A stretch of DNA of 33,171 nt. Origin: Acetobacteraceae bacterium (lineage in GTDB: Bacteria > Pseudomonadota > Alphaproteobacteria > Acetobacterales > Acetobacteraceae). Shown in pieces: positions 1 through 6,853 of this stretch (within the stretch, counting starts at the first letter, position 1; every line of letters starts with the position of its first letter). Position numbers and translations under genes: made by a program. Where the stretch lies: the NCBI GenBank assembly GCA_027311485.1, contig DAICYU010000002.1, positions 1 to 33,171 on the forward strand, read 5' to 3'. The notes under the pieces were generated by a model, which was given only the letters and a program-made list of their open reading frames with translations, did no database searches and had not been told where the DNA came from.

Positions 1-2
1 AG

Positions 3-164
3 CTATCCGCTGCGGTCGAGTTGCGCCGGCACTTTCCAGGCATAACGGATAACGAGAACGCCCGACGCTGCGCCCGCACGATCGCAGGGTGGACAGCGTT
101 CCCTGTCCTCCAGGGGCCAGCGCAGAAAGGCACTGGACGCAGCGGGGCATAACCCCAAGCACAC
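3..164 (-). CDS. possible small hypothetical protein (53 aa)
   Basis: The minus-strand frame opens with a GTG one base after the stop of the zinc-ribbon gene upstream and runs 53 codons to a TAG near the window edge. The peptide contains a CPPC motif and has mostly G/C third positions, as a coding frame here would. There is no recognisable family. The ribosome-binding site would lie within the end of the upstream gene, so translational coupling is possible. The ORF track starts this frame upstream at 272, but that part overlaps the better-supported zinc-ribbon gene in another frame. It may be a chance ORF. Confidence 0.3.
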   Translation of the reverse strand: MCLGLCPAASSAFLRWPLEDRERCPPCDRAGAASGVLVIRYAWKVPAQLDRSG

Positions 165-165
165 G

Positions 166-426
166 CTACAGGCGCCTGAGCCACTGCCGTGTGCGCCGCA
201 AGGCCTCGGCCGAAGCCGGGTCCAGGCGCCAAGGCCGTTCATCCGCGTCGGCAACAGATTGTTGGCGTGCACAACCGGGGCACCGCGTCTCTCGGCCCGC
301 CGGTCCGACCCGTACCCGTGTGCCGCACCATCCGCACACGATCCGGCCGCGCGGGTCGTCCGCGGCGGCCTGAATGACCTCCGCCAGCAGCGGCGCCCTG
401 ATCCTGCCGATCGGTAAGTACTTCAT
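166..426 (-). CDS. small zinc-ribbon protein
   Basis: This 86-aa protein has two CxxC pairs, CGWC at about residues 32-35 and CPGC at about 50-53. They are spaced as in a single zinc ribbon (rubredoxin-like knuckles). The start is well supported: a perfect AGGAGG lies at 435-440 on the minus strand, eight bases before the ATG. The rest is Arg/Ala-rich with no other domain. Zinc ribbons of this size are usually nucleic-acid or protein adaptors, and the exact role cannot be read from the sequence. It points away from flp copy 1, and the 554 bases between them should hold both promoters. Confidence 0.7.
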   Translation of the reverse strand: MKYLPIGRIRAPLLAEVIQAAADDPRGRIVCGWCGTRVRVGPAGRETRCPGCARQQSVADADERPWRLDPASAEALRRTRQWLRRL

Positions 427-980
427 GCAAGACGCCTCCTGTACGCAGGGTGGGTACTTCCCGACCGAGCTGAATGTTCAGCCAGCCAGAATCGCCATTG
501 CCCGTTGGCGGCGTCGTTGGTCGGGATCGTTCAGGTCTTCGTGGCCCACGGCAATGCCGGCGGTCCATTGTCTCGCCCGGATCTGCACACTGCAACCGGC
601 ATAGCAGGACGCCCCCTATCCCTGATGCAGACCGCAAAGCGGCGGGGCCAATCAACGACACAATTGACCACCCCGGGGCAGCAACACTGCCGGCACCATG
701 TATAATGGATAGGCCGGCCAGCTCGTCGAGACGCAGGAGCGCCTTTCATTCGCCAACCACGAAGTATTTGCGGACGGTGTATTTGTCACGAACATGTTAT
801 TGTTTTGTTGTTGTTGAAAATACCCGCTGGCCATTACGGTGTTCGTGCAACGGCAGGAATGCGTCCGTCGCCGTGGCAGGACTGGTCTGCGTATCTCTGC
901 ATAACCCGCTGATAATGCCGCTGCAAAGCCGGCCAGGGGTTCATAAACCGTGATGTCAACGCAAGCAGAAGGATAATCCA
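427..980. other. 554-bp divergent intergenic region
   Basis: No convincing gene is seen. The ORFs here (for example 474-953) have low-complexity, shadow-like translations and no ribosome-binding site. The right half becomes AT-rich at about 770-830, with T-rich runs around 795-815, and probably holds the flp copy 1 promoter. The left end holds the ribosome-binding site and promoter of the zinc-ribbon gene. Confidence 0.5.
469..482. promoter_or_regulatory. 14-bp palindrome upstream of the zinc-ribbon gene
   Basis: GCTGAA-TG-TTCAGC is a perfect inverted repeat with 6-bp arms, about 42 bases upstream of the zinc-ribbon start codon. This is a reasonable operator position, but no regulator was identified and short palindromes also arise by chance. 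Confidence 0.25.
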
Positions 981-1163
981 ATGATTCGTTTACTGGCCAG
1001 TCAAGCGCTCGCTTTCCGGCCTTTTTTGAATGACCGGAAGGGCGTTACAGCTCTGGAGTACGGCTTGATCGCCTCATTGGTCGCAATTGCGATTGTCAGC
1101 GCGATCACAACGTTCGGCTCCAATCTCTCGACCGAATTCTCCTACATTTCTCAGGAAGTCTAG
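981..1163 (+). CDS. flp: Flp-type IVb pilin (copy 1)
   Basis: This 60-aa prepilin is the major subunit type of Tad pili. It has a short charged leader ending in RKG, then the Flp processing signal G|VTALEY, where prepilin peptidase (TadV) cuts before the hydrophobic segment. The mature part is one transmembrane/pilin helix and a short tail. AGAAGGATA lies about eight bases before the ATG. The last 40 residues match flp copy 2 at 32363-32545 in 38 positions, while the leaders differ. Codon use is less GC-biased than in copy 2, so the duplication looks old. It is separated from the Tad operon within this window and has its own upstream region, so it may be an alternative or minor pilin. Confidence 0.93.
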   Translation: MIRLLASQALAFRPFLNDRKGVTALEYGLIASLVAIAIVSAITTFGSNLSTEFSYISQEV

Positions 1164-1304
1164 GACCAGGATAGCCGGTATCACCCGAACCCTGATCGCC
1201 GGCACTGCCGGAAGCAGAACGGACCGGTCGCCCGTATCCGTCATCACGGCGCCAAGAGTTGGATACGGCACGGGCGTAACGCCCCCATGCGTGAGGTGTA
1301 TTCC

Positions 1305-1769
1305 ATGGACTGGATAATTGAGCGGATCCGTGCTGAAGCATCCGCCCACCATTATTGGCTGAAGACACAGCATGGTGCGTCGGATGTGCTTGATATCCTG
1401 AAACAGGTACTTGCACCGGACTGGACCGTCGACCGGACAACCGATTGCGACGGCGGGGAGTCCATCATTATCCTGCCATCCAGTCTTGAATCGACTGTCT
1501 CATTCATCCTCTATGAGGAAGCGGGTTCGATCATCGTGGCAACGATCATTGATGATGAGTGGGCCGGGATAAGCAGCTTTGCTTCCTTCAGGGCTGCGGT
1601 GACGGCTCTCATGATCATGACACGATACAGCAACAGAATGCGCGATGCCGACGAACCGCCAGAGCAGGACATCCGGGAAGTGCCGGCCGCGCCGGAGATA
1701 CGAATTGAACCGGAGGCGATCGCCATCGAGCACGTTGCAGGCAGGTTCTTCATAGCGCCTCTGGCGTAG
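1305..1769 (+). CDS. hypothetical protein (154 aa)
   Basis: Not recognised. It is a soluble acidic protein with an amphipathic N-terminal half (MDWIIERIRAEA...), a central beta-rich stretch and a Pro/Glu-rich linker before the C-terminus. There is no signal peptide and no membrane segment. The ORF track opens at 1287, but GAGGTG at 1293-1298 sits six bases before the ATG at 1305, which I prefer. It follows flp copy 1 by about 140 bases in the same direction, so the two could be co-transcribed. A link to the pilus is only positional. Confidence 0.65.
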   Translation: MDWIIERIRAEASAHHYWLKTQHGASDVLDILKQVLAPDWTVDRTTDCDGGESIIILPSSLESTVSFILYEEAGSIIVATIIDDEWAGISSFASFRAAVTALMIMTRYSNRMRDADEPPEQDIREVPAAPEIRIEPEAIAIEHVAGRFFIAPLA

Positions 1770-1795
1770 CCCTGATCCAGCCTCGGCAGCCGTGC

Positions 1796-1810
1796 GTGGG
1801 GTTAACCGAC
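1796..1810 (+). repeat. satellite iteron upstream of the PAP2 gene
   Basis: GTGGGGTTAACCGAC is an exact copy of the 15-bp iteron found in the origin near 3.8-4.0 kb, about 2 kb away and just upstream of the PAP2 gene. A second copy lies just after that gene, so the PAP2 gene sits between two single iterons. Confidence 0.8.
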
Positions 1811-1863
1811 GCAGGCCACGACCTGCTGGTGCGGCAGGCCGATCCGGTATCAATCGGTACGGA

Positions 1864-1873
1864 GTCGGTTAAC
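1864..1873 (-). repeat. partial iteron (core only)
   Basis: GTCGGTTAAC matches the first ten bases of the iteron in reverse orientation and then diverges (GGTC instead of CCCAC). It lies 29 bp upstream of the PAP2 start codon and could be a weak RepA site or a degenerate relic. Confidence 0.35.
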
Positions 1874-1901
1874 GGTCATTCCGACACAAGGACTTCAGGA
1901 C

Positions 1902-2792
1902 ATGATGCTGTCCGCACTGATCTGGCTGTTTATCATCGCCATTGCCGCAGCCGATGGCCTGCTGCTGACTTTTCAGCATCTGGCCGTGATCATGCCATGG
2001 TCCTGCCTGCTGGGTACCGGATGCCTGTGTGCGCTGGCCTTTCTGTACCAGCATCGCTCCCCGCCGCTGGCGCGTCTGGCCATGGCCGGGGCGCAGCTGG
2101 TTGCCTTCAGCAATGCCGTGGCGCTGCTGACCTACGCCGCCATGGCAGCCACGCCGTTTCCCCTGGCGGATGCCTTGCTGGCACGGGCTGACGCGGCCCT
2201 GGGCTTCGACTGGGTGGGCTGGCTGCACGTCGTCAACGCGCATCCCTCCGTGCACCTTGCCCTCTCGCTCGCCTATGCCAGCGTCTCGGTGCAGGGGCTG
2301 TTCCTGATCGGCTACCTGGCCATCACCCGTCCGGAACGCGCCCAGGCGCTGCTGCTGGCGGGTATCCTGTCCATGATCCTCATCACGCCCATCATGGCAT
2401 TGCTGCCCGCCGCCGGCGCTCGCTACGCCTATGGTGTGGGCGGCATCGAGTCATGGACGTACGACGTCCTGGCCCTGCATGCCCACACGATGCGCACGAT
2501 CGACCATTTCGACGGCATTGTCGCGTTTCCGTCCTATCACACCGTCCTGGCTGTACTGTTCGCGTATGCGGCGCGTGGCCAGCGTTGGTTTCTGCCAGTG
2601 CTGTGCCTCAATCTGGTGATGATTGCATCCGTCATGACCGAAGGCGCCCATTATGCCGTCGATATGCTGGCTGGCCTTGTGACCGCCGGTGTTGCCATTG
2701 CTGCGACCCAGGCGCTTGTCGGTCGGCTGCGGAACCGTCGTCTGTCGCTGCCCACCCGTTTCGCGAAGGCGCCGGAACCGGCGCTTCCATAA
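1902..2792 (+). CDS. PAP2-family membrane phosphatase/transferase
   Basis: This 296-aa integral membrane protein has about six to seven hydrophobic segments. The PAP2 active-site motifs are visible: PSYH at residues 210-213 and GAHYAVD at 248-254, giving the catalytic histidines and the aspartate. The layout (FDGIVAFPSYH, then HYAVDMLAG) resembles the PAP2_3/Aur1-like branch, which acts on lipid phosphates or phosphoinositol head groups. Plausible roles are dephosphorylating a polyprenyl diphosphate carrier or transferring a head group for the nearby glycan enzymes. That is inference from context. AAGGA lies nine bases before the ATG. A second ATG follows at once, so the start is uncertain by one codon. 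The gene ends 7 bp before an iteron and converges on repA. Confidence 0.85.
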   Translation: MMLSALIWLFIIAIAAADGLLLTFQHLAVIMPWSCLLGTGCLCALAFLYQHRSPPLARLAMAGAQLVAFSNAVALLTYAAMAATPFPLADALLARADAALGFDWVGWLHVVNAHPSVHLALSLAYASVSVQGLFLIGYLAITRPERAQALLLAGILSMILITPIMALLPAAGARYAYGVGGIESWTYDVLALHAHTMRTIDHFDGIVAFPSYHTVLAVLFAYAARGQRWFLPVLCLNLVMIASVMTEGAHYAVDMLAGLVTAGVAIAATQALVGRLRNRRLSLPTRFAKAPEPALP

Positions 2793-2799
2793 CCGGGGT

Positions 2800-2814
2800 G
2801 TGGGGTTAACCGAC
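2800..2814 (+). repeat. iteron overlapping the repA stop codon
   Basis: GTGGGGTTAACCGAC is an exact iteron copy in the 13-bp gap between the convergent PAP2 and repA genes. The repA TAA stop (2806-2808, minus strand) is the TTA inside the iteron core. Confidence 0.8.
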
Positions 2815-3741
2815 CGCCAGCCGAGGCACGGGGGGACGGGAAGGGTGCAGGGTGATGCCTTTTTCCTCGATCTCGACCTGCGCTTCCGGATAGGCGGCAA
2901 GGGCGGCGCTCATGGCCTCGATAAAACTCGGCTTGAAGTGCTTCATGGCCCGGAAACCGCCGCCGAACTGCGCAAAGATCGCCGGCCAGGAGATCGCTGT
3001 CGGCTTGCCAAGCTGGTGGCACCGCCAGGCGAGCCAGACATAGATGTCCAACGACATGGAACGGTCCCGAAGCTGTCGGATGGCCGCCTCCAGCAGCGGA
3101 ACCGGATGCTCCTTCAGCGCCCGCCAGAATACCTCATCCAGCACGACACGTTCTTCCCACAGGCTTCCCTGCTCGTTTTCCGGCACTTTGAACCGCAAGC
3201 CGGACGTTACGATCGCGCCGCGTGTCCAGCCTTCCTGTTCCTCGTCTTCCCAGAAAAATTTTAGGGTGCAGGCGGAAATCCGCGCGGCCTGTTCGCGCAG
3301 GCTTTTGGCGGTTTCGCCGCCGATCGCCAGTCCCATCCGCTCCATCCAGTCGCGCATCGATCGGCCGAGGGCGACTTCCCGGCTGCCGGTGCGCACGGCC
3401 TGGGTCTGCAGATACAGCAGGATCATCCGGGCGCGGGCGCCATAGGGAACGCCATAGTTGACCACTTTGCCACGGGTTTTCATCCGCCCGGGCTCCACCC
3501 ACAGCGTGACCCGGTGGCCTTTCTTTTCCCATGTCTGGTCGTCGGGCAGGCGCTTATGCGGCAGGCTGGTCAGGCAAAAGCCAGTATAGCTGATGCCGAT
3601 GCGCTGGCTTTCGTCGGCCAATACTTCAGCGGCAATATCCACCAGCGACCGCTGATTGGCCGGAACCATATTTCTGGCCTGTTCTCGGCCATGCAACAAC
3701 ACAAGCTGGTGGATGCTATTGGGTGCAGCCGGGCTGTTCAC
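2806..3741 (-). CDS. repA: plasmid replication initiator, RepA_C type
   Basis: This 311-aa protein resembles the alphaproteobacterial plasmid RepA family (RepA_C). It has the conserved central stretch around YGVPYGARARMILLYLQTQA, the YVWLAWRCHQL segment and the WPAIFAQFG(G)GF motif near the C-terminus. Such initiators bind iterons and open the adjacent AT-rich DNA. Iterons lie just upstream of its start, as expected. The GTG start has GAGGG only four bases upstream, so initiation at this GTG or at Met25 cannot be settled by eye. The C-terminus ends inside an iteron. Iteron copies near the promoter region suggest that RepA can repress its own synthesis. Confidence 0.88.
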   Translation of the reverse strand: MNSPAAPNSIHQLVLLHGREQARNMVPANQRSLVDIAAEVLADESQRIGISYTGFCLTSLPHKRLPDDQTWEKKGHRVTLWVEPGRMKTRGKVVNYGVPYGARARMILLYLQTQAVRTGSREVALGRSMRDWMERMGLAIGGETAKSLREQAARISACTLKFFWEDEEQEGWTRGAIVTSGLRFKVPENEQGSLWEERVVLDEVFWRALKEHPVPLLEAAIRQLRDRSMSLDIYVWLAWRCHQLGKPTAISWPAIFAQFGGGFRAMKHFKPSFIEAMSAALAAYPEAQVEIEEKGITLHPSRPPVPRLAVG

Positions 3742-3990
3742 ATTGCCCTCATGACCAGATCGTTCCGCACACTGCCCACAAGAAAATCCTCATGTTAACT
3801 GTGGGGTTAACCGACCAAGCTATTAGAAGTTAGTAGATTCTTAATTAGTAGTTCAGCCGGTTAACCCCACGGGATAACCCCGAGTCGGTCGGTTAACCCC
3901 ACACCTTGGTCGGTTAACCCCACGGGATAACCCGACACCGCTGTGGATAGTATGCCGTCGCCGCCCGCCCGGTCGGTTAACCCCACGGGA
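3742..3990. other. oriV: putative plasmid origin of replication (oriV)
   Basis: This region upstream of repA holds one forward and four reverse 15-bp iterons, a 30-bp AT-rich tract at 3821-3850 (6 G/C of 30 by hand count) and a DnaA-box-like nonamer at 3942-3950. This is the standard layout of an iteron-controlled theta origin. The repA promoter must also lie here. Confidence 0.8.
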
Positions 3991-3995
3991 TAACC
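3801..3995. repeat. iteron array, five copies
   Basis: The consensus is GTCGGTTAACCCCAC, with a palindromic GTTAAC core. Copies lie at 3801-3815 (opposite orientation), 3856-3870 (one mismatch, GCC for GTC), 3888-3902, 3909-3923 and 3972-3986. Three of them are followed directly by GGGATAACC, making a longer direct repeat. Starts of the four same-orientation copies are 32, 21 and 63 bp apart, close to 3, 2 and 6 helical turns. The bound RepA molecules would therefore lie on one face of the DNA. Confidence 0.88.
3942..3950 (-). other. DnaA-box-like nonamer
   Basis: On the minus strand this reads CTATCCACA, one base from the TTATCCACA DnaA box. It lies inside the iteron array, between copies at 3909 and 3972. 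Confidence 0.5.
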
Positions 3996-4813
3996 TGCGC
4001 CCGAGTCGCGCTGCCGTGATCATGTTGTTGCCGTTGCGACTCGGGTCGCTTCTGTCCCCGGCCAAAGCGGCGGCTCAGCGTCACCGACGGTTGCTCGACC
4101 GTCCGCCACAGCACCCATCCGGTCAGCACGGCCACAGGAATCGCCGGAATAGCCGCCCACGGACCCCAGCACCGAACGGCCGCCGACAGGACGAGCCAAT
4201 GCGACAGATACAGGCTGTAGGATACGGTGCCGAGCCATTGCGGGATTGCGCGTTCGAGCCAGGGCAGGCGGGGGACACGCCGGTGCAGCACCGCACCGGC
4301 CAGAAAGCACGCGCCGATGCCGATCCTGCCATCCAGCATCGTCAGGCCGAACCACGCCAGCGCGCCGGCGGCCAGACGCCAGCGCGGCCCTGTCACGCTC
4401 CATACGATCGCAGGCATGAACAGCATCGCCCATGCCTCGACACACAGCGACCAGCCCGGCGGATCGGCCGGCGAGGACACGACCGGATACCAGACGAATT
4501 CCGACCAGGAGGAGACGGGGTGGACCAGCACCGATCCGGCGGCCAGGCAGGCCGCATAGACCGGCCAGAGCCTGACAAGGCGCCGCACCAGGAAGACCAT
4601 GACATGGCCGTCCCAGGCCCGGGTCAGCACATGGGCGGATATGGCGAAGAACACCAGGACAGCCAGGCCGCCCAGGTTGTTGAGCAGCGGGGCCGCCATG
4701 CGCACGGCCAATCCACCGGCGCCGCCCGCGGCCAGCATGCCTGCGGCGTGGTCCAGCACCACGATCAGCGCCAGAACGCCGCGAAGCCCGTCCAGCGCGG
4801 CAATACGCTTCAT
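3977..4813 (-). CDS. acyltransferase-3 family membrane protein (copy 1)
   Basis: A polytopic protein of about 278 aa with the family's N-terminal signature ALDGLRG, the VFFAIS segment, the RRLVRLWPVY loop, WSLCVEAW, and the late YSLYLSHW motif before the closing VEQP tail. These enzymes (OafA/NodX-like) O-acylate membrane-exposed sugars of lipopolysaccharide, exopolysaccharide or lipid-linked glycans. I start at the ATG at 4813, just before RIAALDGLRG. The ORF track begins 23 codons earlier at 4882, which cannot be excluded. It is somewhat short for the family. Its hydrophilic C-terminal tail (about 25 residues) runs into the plasmid origin and stops inside an iteron. That suggests the 3' end was reshaped when gene and origin were joined. 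Confidence 0.85.
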   Translation of the reverse strand: MKRIAALDGLRGVLALIVVLDHAAGMLAAGGAGGLAVRMAAPLLNNLGGLAVLVFFAISAHVLTRAWDGHVMVFLVRRLVRLWPVYAACLAAGSVLVHPVSSWSEFVWYPVVSSPADPPGWSLCVEAWAMLFMPAIVWSVTGPRWRLAAGALAWFGLTMLDGRIGIGACFLAGAVLHRRVPRLPWLERAIPQWLGTVSYSLYLSHWLVLSAAVRCWGPWAAIPAIPVAVLTGWVLWRTVEQPSVTLSRRFGRGQKRPESQRQQHDHGSATRAQVIPWG

Positions 4814-4932
4814 CGGCCAGCAGCCTGAACAGCCATCGATGATCCTGCCGTTATCCGGCCCGGGCGGAAGGCCGCCAGGCATTCCCTGTACCGGACCGGC
4901 GAACGTGCAGAATTCGGGATGGATGTTTTCAT

Positions 4933-4951
4933 GTAACGTAAATGTTATTAC
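4933..4951. promoter_or_regulatory. imperfect palindrome between two minus-strand glycan genes
   Basis: GTAACGTAA-ATG-TTATTAC is an AT-rich imperfect inverted repeat immediately after the DUF6311-like gene and about 120 bp before acyltransferase copy 1. It could be an operator or part of a separate promoter for the acyltransferase. No T-run follows, so it is a poor terminator. Confidence 0.25.
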
Positions 4952-6592
4952 TCAGGCGCCGGGCTTGTGGCATGTGCGCCCGACCGCGACATCCGCACAC
5001 ACCACCCCCGCCCCCAGCCGGTCCGGTCGCAGACGATCGCGGACGGATGGCAGGAACAGCCGCGTCTCCCCGGCAATCAGCGGCGCATCCAGCCCGGCTT
5101 CCAGGGCCCGCGCGCAGACCGCATCGGTCGGCGGATGCACCAGCCGCATATCCGTCAGCCTGGCCCCGGCCCGCAGCGCGATCAGCTGGTATGCGGTTGC
5201 CGCGACCGCCCCGGCCCCGCATCGCGGCACGACGCGGAACAGCGTTGTGCCCGGCGGTATCGTGAACGGCGCCGGTACTGCGAACGCAGCGGGCACGGCA
5301 TCGGTGCCGGCCAAATAGCGCCGAAGACCGGCGCGCAGAGGCGCATCGTCCACCCATTGCAGCACAAGACCTGCCGCCAGCAGTGGTGCCAGCAACGCCG
5401 GCCGCAGCCTCGTCGCCAGCAGCCCGACCGCCGCCACCACCCCCGCATCATCCACCACCCACACCGCTCGGCCGGACGCGCGGACCACGCCGAAAATCTG
5501 CTCCAGCAACCGCGATTGCAGCGGAATCAGGTCGAGGGCGCCAAGCGTGACATGCGGCGTCACCGCCAACCCGGACAGTCCCAGCAGGACCAGGATCAGT
5601 CCGGCCCAGCGGCGGCGTATCGTTCGGCGGGACGCCGAACCGATCCACAGCAGGCAGGCAGCGGCTGCGGCCAGCAGCAGCAGGATGCCGGCGCCCAGGT
5701 AGTTGAACCCCTCATACTGGTAACCTGTCGCATCCAGGATCGGCAGATCCGCGCCGAACAGGCCGGATTTCTGTGGCAGAACCGGCGACAGCAGGTTCAT
5801 CGAATACAGGCCGAAACCGGGGCCGCCCTGTCCCAGGCCGCCATTCAGCAGAACGAACAGCCCGACCGGCAGCACGACGGCCAGGCCGAACCGGCGTGCC
5901 TCGGCGCGGGTGCCTTCGGCGCGCCGGAGCATCATCCCGACCAGGGGTGCCGACAGCGTCGCGGCGCAGAACAGATACAGATAGGGGTGGACCAGCACCG
6001 CCAGCAGCAGCAGGGCGAACATCGCCCCGGACCGCGGCGGCGCTTCGGTTGCCAATGGCCGAGCCGCCAGCCCCAGCGCCGCCAGCAGGAGGAACTGGCC
6101 CATCAGGTTGATGTGCACGATGCGGAACAGATACGCCGGCAGCAGCAGCGCCAGACCGGCCGCCGCAGCCGCTGCAAGCCATGCGTTCAGGCGCCCGGGA
6201 GCCGGCTGCAGGGCGGTGAAGGCGCGCAGCGCATAGACGGCGGCGATGGGCTGCAGGATGAAACAGCCAGCCAGCCAGACGCCGAACAGATTGACCGTGT
6301 GGCCCAGGGCTCCGGCCAGCGGCTTGGCCAGCAGCGAAACCGCCGGGTTGCTGTCGGTCATGGCGATCGACACGCCATCCGGCCACGCCAGCGCAGGTGC
6401 GCGCAGCAACGGCCAGTGCCAGCCCGGCGCCTGAAAGGCGATATGGCCCGCCAGGTTCGTCGGCAGATCGCCGCCAGGCACGGCGAACATCCCGCCCGTA
6501 CCGGCCAGCACCGCCCAGGGCAGGACATACAGGACCCAGGACAGGCCGATCAGGGCGGCCAGGCCGTATTGCGCCAGCCAGTCGTCCTGCAT
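4952..6592 (-). CDS. DUF6311-like polytopic membrane protein (copy 1), GT-C-like
   Basis: About 546 aa with roughly ten or more hydrophobic segments and a C-terminal soluble periplasmic-type tail. It shares landmark motifs with the protein at 13450-15192: LFRIVHINLMGQF against LYRFGHIALLGQF, LVHPYLYL against LIHPYLLA, SMNLLSP...PQ(K/R)SGLF, and YEGFNYLGAG(I/V)LLL. I place both in the DUF6311 membrane family from memory. Its topology resembles GT-C glycosyltransferases using polyprenyl-phosphate sugars, but the function is not established. The ATG at 6592 has GGA seven bases upstream. The track's GTG start at 6670 has no ribosome-binding site. It is transcribed toward acyltransferase copy 1. 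Confidence 0.75.
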   Translation of the reverse strand: MQDDWLAQYGLAALIGLSWVLYVLPWAVLAGTGGMFAVPGGDLPTNLAGHIAFQAPGWHWPLLRAPALAWPDGVSIAMTDSNPAVSLLAKPLAGALGHTVNLFGVWLAGCFILQPIAAVYALRAFTALQPAPGRLNAWLAAAAAAGLALLLPAYLFRIVHINLMGQFLLLAALGLAARPLATEAPPRSGAMFALLLLAVLVHPYLYLFCAATLSAPLVGMMLRRAEGTRAEARRFGLAVVLPVGLFVLLNGGLGQGGPGFGLYSMNLLSPVLPQKSGLFGADLPILDATGYQYEGFNYLGAGILLLLAAAAACLLWIGSASRRTIRRRWAGLILVLLGLSGLAVTPHVTLGALDLIPLQSRLLEQIFGVVRASGRAVWVVDDAGVVAAVGLLATRLRPALLAPLLAAGLVLQWVDDAPLRAGLRRYLAGTDAVPAAFAVPAPFTIPPGTTLFRVVPRCGAGAVAATAYQLIALRAGARLTDMRLVHPPTDAVCARALEAGLDAPLIAGETRLFLPSVRDRLRPDRLGAGVVCADVAVGRTCHKPGA

Positions 6593-6853
6593 CAGCCAGT
6601 CCGGCCAGGCCCCGGTTCGGCCCGGCCGGGCAATACTGCACCGGCCATACTTCGTTCCGGAGCCGATCACGTAATTTTCATCCGTTTTTACTGATGTGGA
6701 AGAAGACGATATTATAACGTATGTTAAATCTTATCTGACCGAACCAGACATCCGGAAATACGGGGATCACCGGATTGTGGCCGACATGGCACCAATTGTC
6801 TCGACCACGCAGCAACCCCCGCTTGCTTCGGGCGCATTCGCAAGAGGTCCGCA
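6593..6853. promoter_or_regulatory. divergent promoter region between two glycan genes
   Basis: About 260 bases lie between the minus-strand DUF6311-like gene and the plus-strand GT-C-like gene. An AT-rich core at about 6706-6738 (TATTATAACGTATGTTAAATC and flanks) is the likely shared promoter area. No -35/-10 pair can be assigned with confidence. Confidence 0.4.

Noticed and set aside
474-953. 159-aa plus-strand ORF before flp copy 1
   Set aside because: No ribosome-binding site, no family resemblance, a Cys/Arg-rich random-looking translation, and it covers the likely flp promoter.
4967-6694. 575-aa plus-strand ORF antisense to the DUF6311-like gene
   Set aside because: The translation is a Gln/Arg/Gly-rich shadow with no hydrophobic segments or motifs. 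The minus-strand frame has clear family motifs.
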